Part shown: positions 10,621 to 21,781 of the stretch, piece by piece
Layout of the letters: every line of letters begins with the position of its first letter
Numbering within the stretch: the first letter of the stretch is position 1
From: Climacium dendroides
Lineage: Eukaryota > Streptophyta > Bryopsida > Hypnales > Climaciaceae
Length of the DNA stretch: 64,000 nt
Assembly (NCBI GenBank): GCA_950106755.1
Contig: OX467089.1
Location: forward strand, 18,767,345-18,831,344
Reading direction: 5' to 3'
The notes under the pieces: generated by a model
What the model was told of the DNA's origin: nothing
What the model saw: only the letters and a program-made list of their open reading frames with translations
Database searches by the model: none
Position numbers and translations under genes: made by a program

Positions 10621-13209
10621 CCTTTATATTACCAATTTGATGTGGCACAATTAGTGATTATATGGACTCCCTTCAAAAAAATTAATAATATTTTTGGTTG
10701 CAATTGCATTGCTACATGTAGTCCTACAACATTCTTGATTTTTTTTTTAAAAGTGTGTTATAGGTCAAGTTAACTCTTACTTCTTGCCCTATCAACTATT
10801 TTCATTTTTATAGTTAATGAAATCGTTGCAAACTCACAAGACAATACTACTCCTTTTGGTTGAATGTACACAATTTTAGATGATAATTGAAGTTTCAATC
10901 ATAGATATCTTCTAAAAGTTTAAAGTTTTAGAATAGTTATTTTAGAATTTGAAGCAAGTGCCTATAATTCCAATGTTTATGAAGTTTAGTGAATAAAATA
11001 GCTTTTAATGGATACAATTTTCATTTGAACCGGTTCTTGAGAAAAAATTTATGATCTCTTACATACAAAATGCTAAAGTCTACGCATCAATTAAAAAAAA
11101 CAAATTTGAGAACAATCAAGGCATCTTCCAAAAAATAAAAAAGAGGTTTTGATTTTGAACTTAAATTTTGCAATTTTCCAAAACCCCAAATGCTAGTAGG
11201 TTGTGATTACTTGAATGATATAAAAAAATTCATTGTTATAATTGACATGTGCCAATTCCATTTGATAACTATTAGCAATTCAATTTTGGCTTCTATTTTT
11301 TATTTATAGCCAATTAAACTTTTAAGTTAAATATATTTAACCAAAGTGCTATTTTGGGGATATTGTTTTTTAATCATCAAAAATATAACTTAGAATTTTT
11401 TTTTAAATATTTTTTCTATTGAAGATTTTATGCAAGGTGTCCATTTCAAATCTTGACTTTTAGTGTAAGAGACTCGGAGATGAGACTCAAATGCATTGGA
11501 TATTGAGGGTGAAATCACATTGGAAATTAATTTATAAAAATTGTAGAATAAATTTTGAGAAGCCCTAAATCAATTGTGGTTATATTAAATTTTATGTCCT
11601 TTGAACTTATATTTTTTACATAACCTCAATTTCAGATTTGACATGATAAAGAGGATTGAAAGACTTCAAACAACTTTGATAGTTTGAATACCTTTGTGAT
11701 CAAACATTATAATTGTTCAATCCATAAGTGATATTGTTGTACTTTTTTTTCCTATGTCATTCACAACACATTTAGTTTGAATTCATATAATCACAATTTT
11801 CAAAAAATTGATAAAACTTATTAAAATTTAGGCTTTTAGTTTAGTTTTGGATCTATTCAAAGAAGCTCAAAAAAGGCTTTGAGCATTTTGGAGTTAATTT
11901 GAAACTATTGTGGCTTTGATCTTTTTGCAATATATGAATTTTTTACAATGTTGACAATAATATTTTAGGTGGGGGATATTTTTAGTTTTCCAACCAATGG
12001 TAACTTGCAATCTTTGATTAAAATGATGAAGTTGTTAACATACATAAATTATGAGAATTGTGCGAGGAAAAAAAATTCATCCAAACTTATTTATATTCAT
12101 TCAAATGCAATGATATCATATTACTTTGAAAATTTTCTAGGTTGTGATTCTTAGAGAATTCATTCATTTAATGTACAAAGAACCAAGTGTCCATTTAGTG
12201 TATACAAAAAAATTTGTGTAGATCTCTACAAAGTCATTTTTAGTCAAATGTTCATAAAATTTGAACACAATGTGTAAATGAAAATGAGTGTTTCTTTAGT
12301 GAAAAACTATTTTTTTTCCAATTGGATGCCCAAATCAAAAGTTATACTGCCTTGAACTTTTTGGGCAATTCAAGCAATTTGGAAATCTTTGGGGAATCTT
12401 TTGTAAAATATCTCATCAACTTTTGGAATTTGGCATGTATGTAACTAATTAAATATAGCATACATGTGTTAAAAAAATAACAAATTTTCAAATCACATTC
12501 GAAGCAAAGTCAAACTTTATTATCTATGTTGTTAAAAACATAGAGAACAAAGTTAGACCCCCACCCCCCCTTTGGTCTTTTAGGGGTTAAGACCTAAAGA
12601 ATTAAAATAAAATAAAAAAAATTCATCTCAATTCTCACTATGATTTTTTATACCTCAAGACTTTGTATTGCCAAAAATTTAAGTAAAGTGGATTCAAATC
12701 CCAAATTTGAGTGTAGCAAGGTGATAGAAAAACATTTCATTTCACTTTGAATATTGATATCTTACAATCAACATGGCCAAAGTTTCTCAACTTTTTCACA
12801 TTTATTCTCATAGAAGTGTATAGAAAAATCCTACTGGTAGATTTATAACTCTTTTTTTTTCCATCGTAGCTCATTGCATTAGAAAAGACACTTTGGGAGT
12901 GATACTCATGTCCTTTACAGGCTTTACAAGATATATAAATGTAAATAGCTTCTTCAAGCCATCAAAGATTACTTTCCGCACTCCCCAAAATAAATGTAAA
13001 CAATATCCACCTGTCATAAATCTCAAAGCAGTTAAAAAATCCAAGTCCATGAGTGTAAATAAATCCTTGACATTATCACAGCTATGATTGAGTGTGCTCC
13101 ATCCCGTATATTATCATAGCCGTAAATACTATCACTGTTATCATGCTATAATTATTATGGTGGTTGTCATAGCTACCAAGTACTAACAGTAATACTATGA
13201 ATATTATCC
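10621..13209. other. AT-rich repeat DNA without a supported gene
   Basis: The blocks 11090-11360 and 12700-12890 match 22550-22770 and 23825-23950, in the same order and strand, so this is a degraded copy of the element at 21782-24365. A TTAA-ended insertion appears to occupy 12165-12590. A poly-C run lies at 12559-12571. No reading frame here looks coding. Confidence 0.5.
12165..12590 (-). repeat. Probable TTAA-ended element related to 54043-54583
   Basis: The right end, GTCTTTTAGGGGTTAA (12575-12590), is the mirror of the left end TTAACTCCTAAAGGATTG at 54043. Interior blocks such as 'gcccaaatcaaaagttat' match the reverse complement of 54300-54480. The left end near 12165 (TTAATGTACAAAG) is much degraded, so that boundary is approximate. 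Confidence 0.4.
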
Positions 13210-13260
13210 TTGTTCCTAGGCTTAATTTATGCCCCCCAAAAACATGTCCACGAGACTCTG

Positions 13261-13584
13261 ATGAGCTCTAATTGCATCTCTGACCTCATTTTAAGTGCAA
13301 ATGATAAAATAAAAACCAACAGCAAAGCTAAATCTTCTATGACTTGTGCGGCATTAATCCATGAGTTACTTGAACGTCTTGAAGGGAGACCCAGAGACTT
13401 GAGAATTGAAAGTGGACAGCAAATTGATTCAGATGACATTCAATTCCAAGCCAGTGACACAGGCTTGAAACAGAGCGTGACTTGCACACCAGAGGAGAAT
13501 TTAATTCTAGCTCACTCACTCAGGAGTTTCCAGTCCTACGTCACTCAGATACACAACTCCCCAGGAAATCACAACGAACTCTGA
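13261..13584 (+). CDS. Small ORF of unknown function, 107 aa
   Basis: An open frame runs from ATG 13261 to TGA at 13582-13584. The frame is open further upstream, to at least 13210, next to an AG acceptor-like site (TTCCTAG). The encoded protein begins MSSNCISDLILSANDKIKTN and continues with a charged stretch (LERLEGRPRDLRIES). Composition is less AT-rich than the flanks and residue use is balanced, so this may be a real exon or a relic of a gene. No domain is recognised. It could also be a chance ORF. I see no partner exon with matching phase. Confidence 0.25.
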   Translation: MSSNCISDLILSANDKIKTNSKAKSSMTCAALIHELLERLEGRPRDLRIESGQQIDSDDIQFQASDTGLKQSVTCTPEENLILAHSLRSFQSYVTQIHNSPGNHNEL

Positions 13585-13799
13585 GCTTGCATACCGAGAC
13601 CAGCTGGACTTCTATGTCTAATACTGGGTTTTCAAAAAAATAAAAAAATAAAAAAAAAGCCCAATGAAACTTATTAGGAAGACTATCCAAAAAAGATAAA
13701 ATGGGGTGGATCTCTCCTCCTGACCTTAAGAGATGGTAGAATCATAAAAAGTGGCTTCGGGGGAGTACTCTTACTACACAAAATAGTGAAATTAGGTTG

Positions 13800-14060
13800 C
13801 CCCACACTAATTTCTCAACATTCTACACTATATAAATATGTACAATTAGTGTAGAAGGATGGAGGAATGGAGGAACCATGTGTGTTGCATGGGTTGGTGC
13901 ACTAGTTCATGGCTCGAGTTTAGAGAATTGCTTGTGCTTCCATCTAGACAAGTGGTGAGTCATGAGGTAACTTTCCTGAGTAAGGCAATCTTAATTTTTA
14001 AGGCAACTTGATTTCACTATTTTTTGTAGATGTCCATGGGCTTTCTATTCTATGCTTAAA
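13800..14060. repeat. Dispersed repeat, partner of 39060-39350
   Basis: Shared ordered features with 39060-39350 are 'tctcaacattctacactata' versus 'tctcaacgtttgacattgta', followed by 'gtaactttc(c/t)tg', 'aaggca(a/c)', 'ttgctaaggcaacctaa'-like text and 'ctattttttgtaga'. Divergence is high. The family is unknown. Confidence 0.4.
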
Positions 14061-14480
14061 TGATACAAATCAAAGTCAATAAATAACAACTAATTTAAAG
14101 AACCAATGTACCAAAGAATTACTAAAGGATCTCAAAAGAGACTGTAGTCAAATAAACTATAGAGGAAATGTGCACAATAGCTAATTTGGGTAATTTTTCA
14201 AATTTTCTATAGTATTAGTGCATTTGTGGTGTTAAAACTTGGTTGTTATTAGTTAGCAAGACTTTACTATGGAATCTTATCAATGGATGTTAGTTGGTAG
14301 CAGATGAATGGGGTGCAAATCTATAGTAGCGGTTATTTACTTGTAAGGTGAACATAGTGAAGAGGACGATTGTGAATTTTTGGAGAGAGTCTAGAGAGAA
14401 CTAGGTCTCCTGCGCGGTGCAGCCGGCAGTGTTAGAGTGAGTGATAGTTGTGGTGTGATGAGGAGTTTAGTCTATAGTGT

Positions 14481-14744
14481 TGGTGTGTAATTTTGTGTAA
14501 GTGCTGGATCGATTGATTTTATGGAGAGAGAGGGAAGAATAATAAACAATTGTAAATGTGTAAATAAAATATAACAACGGAGTTGAATGGAGAATTGAAA
14601 GTCTGTGTGTGCTGGTGTGTAATTTTGTGTAAGTACTAGATCGATTGATTTTACGGAGAGAGACAAGGAAGAATGATAAACAATTGTAAATGTGTAAATA
14701 AAATATAATAGCGGAGTTGAATGGAGAATTGAAAGTCTGTGTGT
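14481..14744 (+). repeat. Tandem duplication, two 132-bp units
   Basis: Unit 1 is 14481-14612 and unit 2 is 14613-14744. Both begin TGGTGTGTAATTTTGTGTAA and end in GAAAGTCTGTGTGT. They differ at only a few positions (gtgctggatc/gtactagatc; aacaacgg/aatagcgg). On the minus strand both units stay open, giving repeated 'SLSVKSIDLVLTQNYTP'-type peptides, which I regard as incidental. Confidence 0.85.
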
Positions 14745-15121
14745 TGTTTGCAATTGAATTTGTTGTATGTGATGGATCTTGTATAATTGAAATCTATTGT
14801 GTGAGATGGGAGATTGGATGTGCTGAAATCATGTAGATTAATTGAAAGTGTGTAACTGTGCTGAGCATTGAGTCTATGGATTAATTTTGTGAAGAATTTA
14901 TATTGTTGTAATTGAATGTAGATGTCTAAGTCTATTTGGGTTTTATTTGTCAACCGTCTGATCAATAGTAGATGAACTGGATGCATAGTGTATGTAATGT
15001 TTTAGGAGTTTGAGACTATTGAGCATTGTTGGATATGAATTGTGGAATTAATCTATAAGAACAGTGGGATTAAAAATTTATGAGGAGTGAGTCTATGAAC
15101 TGGAATCATTAGAATTAAAAA

Positions 15122-15307
15122 ATGAGCGATATAAAAGCAAACCGGGAGTTGTTTGAACTAAACCAAAAGAAATGTAAATTTTGTAATCAATTGGATTATT
15201 TTAAGCCCGAGTGTAAAATTAAGGAGGAAATTGCCATAGTTGGAAATGAAAATAGAAGTTCCATTGAAGAAAAAATGGAGAAGACGTTGATAGGAAAGAA
15301 TCAATAG
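15122..15307 (+). pseudogene. Zinc-knuckle relic resembling Ty1/copia gag
   Basis: The frame opens at ATG 15122 and reads ...NQKKCKFCNQLDYFKPECK. This matches the retroviral-type knuckle C-x2-C-x4-H-x4-C, except that Tyr replaces His (a single C-to-T change CAT to TAT would do this). In copia gag proteins the knuckle is followed by a Lys-rich stretch, as here (KIKEEIAIVG). No adjacent protease, integrase or reverse transcriptase was recognised, so this is a fragment at best. Confidence 0.4.
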
Positions 15308-17820
15308 TTGGTGAAAAGAGTATTTTACAAATAAAGAATCAATTGGAGATGTTGGCCGCTTGAGTGGGAAGATCAATAAAAGACTGTACCAATGCGGTTG
15401 GTGAGGCTGACATGGGAGCGAGCAGACAAAGCTGAATCAATAGATTTACATGTGATTGATAAGTTTTCAGCCTTGGTTATAAATATAATAAGCGCGGCTT
15501 TATCCATTGTTTGAGTTAGAGTGAAATGTTCCCATTCCTTTAATTGTGCACAACCTTGGGTTAGAAAACAATCCATAGGAATTACCTATAGAGCACCCAT
15601 ACCTCCTTGCAAACGAATTTAAAACTATAGGAATTTATTTGTAGTTCATCTATAGTAAATTCCAATCTACAGAGACTCAATTGTGCACTATACGCAAAGT
15701 TTCATCAAAATTAGGTGTGCAATCTTATAGAGCTCAAAGTTGATTGTCAAAACAAGCTACTTACAATGGTGCAATGAGTTTAAATTGATTTACTTTCACA
15801 AATGAAGTATTCCCAAATCCCAGATTTTTGATCACGTAAGAAGATTGGAACAAACCAACAATTGTAAAGCAATTGAAGTAACAGTATAAGAGATGTTGCG
15901 GAAGTGAGAAAGCTATCTAGACAAAGTTGTTTGAATACAAAGAAACACGAGCTTCTCATCTCTATGTAAAGTAATTAAGTGCTTTTGCCGTGTGACAATT
16001 TTTAATTTTTAGACGCGTGCAAACGCATAAATTTACTCATTTTTCTTTGAAATGTTCTGTACAAAATTGAAGCCATTTTTGAAGCATCTGTTTTTTACAA
16101 TGATCTCGAAATGATCGAGAAATATTCAAGGCTTCCATACTTCCACATTGCTTTAATTTTGGCTCAGGGTTTAGGTTTCTACCGATTATTTTCGTCACTT
16201 TTGTCCATAATGAGTTAAAGCGTCGAGAGTACTACCCATGAGTACTGCTCCTCTAGAATGCCCATGCGATATATAATTGAAGAATTGAAATTAAATTATA
16301 CTGACTCAGACCTGAGGTTTTGCGACTTGCGAGGCATAGTTGACAAGAGAGGACTGTTGGGATCCGAGGACTCTCTATGGGAGCAGCAGTATTTGTGGAA
16401 GCAATTACTTTGAGAGATTCAAACAAGCCAGTAAGACAGAGAAGAGCCTGCATCGACATCACTCCTACGTAAACCATTCAGAGTGAAGTGATGAGCGGCA
16501 GACTCCGGAGACACGGGTCTGACATCAAGTGCTTAAGAGACTTCCAAAATCCAGGAGCATTCAGCCTGTCCCTGTGAAACGTACCATGTGAGCAAATCTC
16601 TGCACCAGGGAAATTGGAAGCATTCAAGCATGCGAGATACTTACGGCTATTCTACCGTTGCATTCCTGAGAGAGGGCATGTGATCCATGATTTTGACCTG
16701 GGTCACAGACACGGATCATCGATATTTATGGTTGCTACTAACTTCGGCAAATCAATGTATTTGTGGACGTTGCGCTTGTCCTCTGCATTGATGAGAAGCT
16801 TTTACATACAAAAAACAACGATTAACGTAACAATTTCCCTAAGATTAAAGACTAAAAACATTGATTAACTGGACGTTTTCTCAAGGATTAAGGACCAAAA
16901 TTTCTTACTAGTCCCAAACGGTTTGGTGACGACTGGACTGCAGAGTAACGTCATACCTCAACGGGAGCACTCCCAGTCGGCCTCTCGTCTTGACTTCTAA
17001 TCGAGAAGTAGCTTCGAGATTGGAATCAGCAATGATTCGGCTAATTGCCACGTGCTGTACGATCTGGTCAGCAATCTTCTCATCAATGCAGAGGACACTT
17101 GCATCGCTGCCCATTGTGCCCAAGGTCAATGCATTAGAGCCATTTATGACAAATGATCAGTCTACATGCTCTAGGTGGGACGTACCTGGACGGCTGGACA
17201 ACTGGACGGCTAGATTTCTACCTTAGAAATCTCACAAACTTATTACTCGAGCGTCAGGGTGCGTACTGCGTACTGCCGATGATCGTTGCCCTTCACAACA
17301 TGCTCTAGAGCATATAGAGCTCGTGAGTTGACTCATTGGTCGGCTGCTGCACTACATCTTCATAGCCGACAGTGTGGTCGACTCTCTTATTCTCTTCTAT
17401 TAAGAAGCAAGTTGTTCTTAGCCAAGAGTCATGTGTCTTGCCAGGGTTCCAAGGCTCTGATACTCCAGGAATAGGTGCAACAATTGATTTCATTGTCGTG
17501 TTGGGCTCTTCATGTCTTTACGCAACAGTGACAAATGCACGGGCTGCAGATTTCTCTTCTCTGTGCATGTGTAAGAAAGAGACTGGTCGGTACGGGAGAG
17601 AGAATGAGAGACAATACAGGTGGTCGAAGGCAGCAAACAATTTGAGCACATCAAATTGTTCTTCGCGAAACCTTGCACTGGAAGAGAGATGAGACGAATT
17701 TATCTGAAACGTTCTGGTGTGAGTTCTGTAGAGGAATGCAAGGATGGACTAGCTCACAAGAAACTCTAGACTCAGAAAAAACAATTTTAGAAAGGCAGGC
17801 AGCATTACCGACAGGAAACC
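15308..17820. other. Unassigned, partly GC-richer DNA upstream of the remorin gene
   Basis: From about 16250 to 17820 composition rises toward that of the genes. The minus-strand ORF 16908-17129 (73 aa, MTLGTMGSDASVLCIDEKIA...) has balanced residue use, but I do not recognise it. A 21-bp inverted repeat links 16776-16796 with 17079-17099. A short direct repeat (CTGGACGGCT at about 17190 and 17205) is also present. The last few hundred bases probably hold the remorin promoter and 5' UTR; no clear TATA box was picked out. Confidence 0.4.
16773..17105. repeat. Inverted repeat with 21-bp perfect core
   Basis: GTCCTCTGCATTGATGAGAA plus a final G (about 16776-16796) recurs as its reverse complement at about 17079-17099, with extended similarity on both sides. 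Read inward, both copies can encode VLCIDEK. The roughly 280-bp spacer is unrecognised. This could be a foldback element or a duplicated, inverted exon fragment. Confidence 0.6.
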
Positions 17821-20800
17821 ATGGAGGGTTTCCCCCTTTTACCTGATGGAGTCATCAGCACGGCACGGTACGACTTTCGCAAGCCCTCGCTGGGGCCTAG
17901 AACCAAGCTCGAGGACAACGTGAGTCCCAAATCTGTGATTTTAGACACTCGTTTCATCAGCCCAGCATCCTCCTCGTCCAGCAGCATGGATCATCGTCCT
18001 CGGTCGGACGCAACCCAAGTCAAGATACAGCAACCTAGCCATGACCGAGGCTATTCGATATCAGATGGAGAGTCCAGCGACACAGAGACGTTGTTAGAAC
18101 CCTCTCGTGAGCTCAATAAGGTTTGATACACAGTCAAATTGGACTCACGACATTACTTTTTGTGACTTCCACTTCGTCTTCCTTTTATCATAATTCTCCT
18201 GTAAATGATAAAATGCCGAATCGTTCACATTCCAATTGTAGAGATTATCACAAGATAGAAAAAATTGCAAGTCTTAATTATACTTTCGTGTGCTTTTGTT
18301 GCCAGGTTTGCACCACCTCAAGATCGTTGGAGACATTGCCCGAGACTCATTCCTTAGCATTGAAGGCTACCAGAACAAATATCTGCAAAAGAGAAGGGAG
18401 TTATAATGGCAGGCTATACGAGACCGGTGCAATACTTCCTACCGTCCAAGACAAATATCAAATACAACATAGCATAAGATCCCACCAGAAGATTACATCG
18501 AGAGACCATTCGTCAGCGCAAGACATCATGTCCTTGTCTTCTACGGTGGATCACACCAGGTTAGATAGCTCGCGGTTGAATATTCAATCCAGAGTATCAT
18601 TGCAAAATGCTTGTGCACTGAATGGGAGTGACGAAGGAAACAGGGGAGCCTCAACAGTTCGAAGTCCCCAACTTGGGCTTACGAGCACTCTCGAAAATCC
18701 GGGAACTCCGCTACGTTTCATACCAGGTTGGCAATCTCAATTGGGAAGTCCTCCTGGAAGCCATATTAGTTTCGGAAGCCCTGGGTTTGAGAAAGGGATT
18801 GGGTCATTCAGTCCTGCAAGCTTGGTGGATCAAATCAGTAAAGGCATTCCATTTCAGCACAGGTTTCTGTCTGGTCCTCTCCACGGTGGCATTAATACCC
18901 GACCTCCACCTTCGAAGTGGGACGATGCAGAAAAATGGATTGCTAGCCCTGGTCATCATGAGCCCTCAGCTCAACCGCAACTGCAACGACCTCTGCAGGC
19001 TCTCCCATCAGGTTTGTATCTGCGTAAACAACCCAAAGTGTGGAATCATCTTTTCTTAGGTGTAATGCCGTAACAAGCTTCTTCTGAATGCACCTCCACT
19101 CTCCACAAGTTGCAATTAGCATTCCAGTGGGAAAATGCGTGATTCAAATAGATATCTGATGACGATTACTCCTTGTGATAGGTAGAAGACATTCAATTAG
19201 CGGGCACAGTCACCAGCTCAACTTTGCAGGAGGTAGTCCTGACTTCTCTACTCCAAATACGGCAGAGAAGCCATTGTCCTTGATGATTGATCAGATGGTT
19301 GGAAATTTGGAAAGCCTAAATCGAAGTGCATCATCGAAGCAGCGCTCTAAAGCTCTCTCGTTCGGTGATCTGTCAAAGAAAGTTTTCGATCTTTCTTGCT
19401 CCAACACATCTCCGGCAGCGGTTGAGAAGTCCACCGGAAACGTTGGCCAACAAATCCATCACGGTGCCGAAAGTACAGGAGTCACGGATCTTAATACAAG
19501 GCAGGAATCCTGTAGCCATACGCCAGAAGCAACACCAACAAGAGAGAACGGAACCCACGGATTGCTTGAGGATGACAACTCGAAGAAGGCAGAAAACGGA
19601 AGATGTTTGGGTATGTCGCCGTCTCATTACCTTCTGCAATACAAAAGTCGTCCAAATTCGTCAAATTGGTACAACAGGGGGCTTCTTTCATCCCTCTATT
19701 CAATTTCATGTCGGTCTAGCTAGGTCGTGTCTAATAATCTGTTTCATATTAAAAATTGTTTATGTATTATAAGCAAGTAAACATCTAACGGAATAGTCAT
19801 ACAGATAACTCTACGGATATAGAGGTTCTGAAGCACTCGCTTACGGAATCAACGAAAGAGATCGGCGCACATCAAGTGCAACCATTAAGCCCTCCCGATC
19901 TCCCCCCACCGTCAGAAAATAGCTGGAGGTTTGGAAGGCGTAAGGCTTCATCCGAAATTAAGTCAAGTCGTACAACTTCAGCATTCACAGCTTCACCTGC
20001 ACGACACAACACCCCTGCAGCTCAGCCTGGCAGGCGACCGACTTCGTTTGGATCGATTGCTAAAGCTGGAGTGCTGGAACTCCAGACCTGGCATTTGGCG
20101 AAATTGGAACTAAGCAAGCTACCAAGTGATGACAGAGGCGTGACCTGGACCACTCGAGAGGAAGAAGACATGGAGTGCTCCGTTAGCTTAAGGGATTCAG
20201 GTGTTTTGGAGAAAGAATGCGCGGATGATGAGGCCGCAGCATTGGAAGAAGTCAACCAGACGAAACGCAATGCAAGGTATGCTAATTGCTTCACTGCTAA
20301 TTGTTTGCTTACAAGAGAATTTAATTTCATATAGAAGAGACTCATGTAAACTTTCTTGACCAGATTGGACAAGAAGGAGGGCAGAATCAATGCATGGGAA
20401 GAGCTTCAAATTTCCAGGGCCGAAGTCGAGATGCAAAAGTTAGAGGTTAGTGCTGTCTACCAGATCCTTCCCATTTGATATGTGAACATCGCTGAGCACT
20501 CATTGAATTAACCATATTTTTTCTCCAAAATCTACCATCGTCTATCCAACGAAATCCTAAAACCAGTGCTAGCGGAAGACGGAGTAATCTTTCTCACACA
20601 TTTTATCCATTGCGTTTCTAATCGACTTAGACCTCGTTTCTGTCGACTCTGTTTCTAAAGACCTTGTTCTTCAGCTGAAAGTACATAAACAAAGATTAAA
20701 AACGATCAAATTATTACTGAGACTTCGACCTAAGCATATCGCTGCACACTCCTTTGAATTAAACAAATTTAGTATATTTTCTTTCCAATCTACCATAGTC

Positions 20801-21298
20801 AATCCTACAAATCCTAAATCCCAGTGCCGCAAAATGGAATATTCTTGCTCTCACATTTTTCGGTTGCGTTACTTTTGATTATGTTTCTGAAGACTCTGTT
20901 CTTAAGCTGTAAGTACACATACAAAGAATTTAAAAAGTTAAAATGCGTTCAAATTAATACTGAACAAGAACAAGAATATTTCGTTTAATTCCGATTTCCG
21001 GCAACATGGCCTAAGCCAACATACTCTAATTCTGCGTAATAAGGCTTGCGCAAATTTCTTAATACCAAAGAGCTTGACTGTCAATCTCGGTTTGCAGATG
21101 AAAATTGAGAAGATGCGGTTACGCGCCCTCGAGAAGATGACAAACAGAATAGCGCTAGCGAGGAAGAAAGCAAAAGAAATGAGAGCTTCGACACATACCC
21201 CGAGATCTGGTCAAGCAGCCAAAATCGTGCAACAGGTCGAACAGATCGACGTCTCTCCCACTCCGAAGTCCCCCTTCATGTGCTGCTTCAAGGCATAG
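17821..21298 (+). CDS. Remorin with long disordered N-terminus, 729 aa
   Basis: Exons are 17821-18120, 18306-19011, 19182-19610, 19805-20276, 20364-20445 and 21098-21298. All phases agree and 2190 nt are open from ATG to TAG. Residues 1 to about 610 are Ser/Pro/Gly-rich and probably disordered. They include the plant motif WDDAEKWI at about 305-312, known from long-N-terminus remorins. The last 110 residues form the remorin C-terminal domain: a coiled-coil helix rich in Lys/Glu with the hallmark INAWEELQISRAEVEMQKLE and MTNRIALARKKAKEM. The protein ends PFMCCFKA; the terminal Cys pair suits S-acylation and plasma-membrane nanodomain anchoring. Remorins act as membrane scaffolds in signalling, symbiosis and virus movement. 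The exon break inside the coiled coil (phase 0 before MKIEKMR) is clean. The start is the first ATG (ACC-ATG-G context). The family call is secure; the exact role is unknown. Confidence 0.9.
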
Positions 21299-21781
21299 CT
21301 TCATTGCCTGGTGCCATCTGATCGAAGTAGTGACAAATCTGATCGTATGATGTCACATTTCTCACTAAGTTGCGTGTTGTCAAGTTCCTTTGAAAACCTA
21401 AAGACACCATCGCCAGTACTTCTCGACTATTTCGAACCGGCTTTTTGCAGAGGAAAAACTGTTAGTGTCGCTATAGTGAGTTCTTTGGCATCGTCTTTCT
21501 TGTAAATGGTAGTTCAGTAGTATCCTCCAATTCTCCACATTCAAGCACAGTTTTTGCGCGGCAGATTCAATTTTGGCAAAGATTGAATTGTAAGTGAAAA
21601 GTTGAATGTTGGCGATGGCTTGTGGAATTCAAAACTAAATTGTGAGTAACCTTACGAGTTTGGCTGAGAGCTCGGTTCTTCATCTCTCTACTAAAAAGTC
21701 ATGGTGCATTTTGGTTTCTAATCCTCTTTGGCTCACGCAGTCTTAGAAAATTAATTTCCCCCAAAGATCGAAGCAAAAGTG

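Noticed and set aside
12559..12571. Poly-C tract as a G-quadruplex
   Set aside because: A single C run with no further runs at suitable spacing.
14472..14986. Minus-strand ORFs with repeated SLSVKSIDLVLTQNYTP peptides
   Set aside because: The repetition comes from the 132-bp tandem DNA duplication. There is no start context, domain or splice partner.
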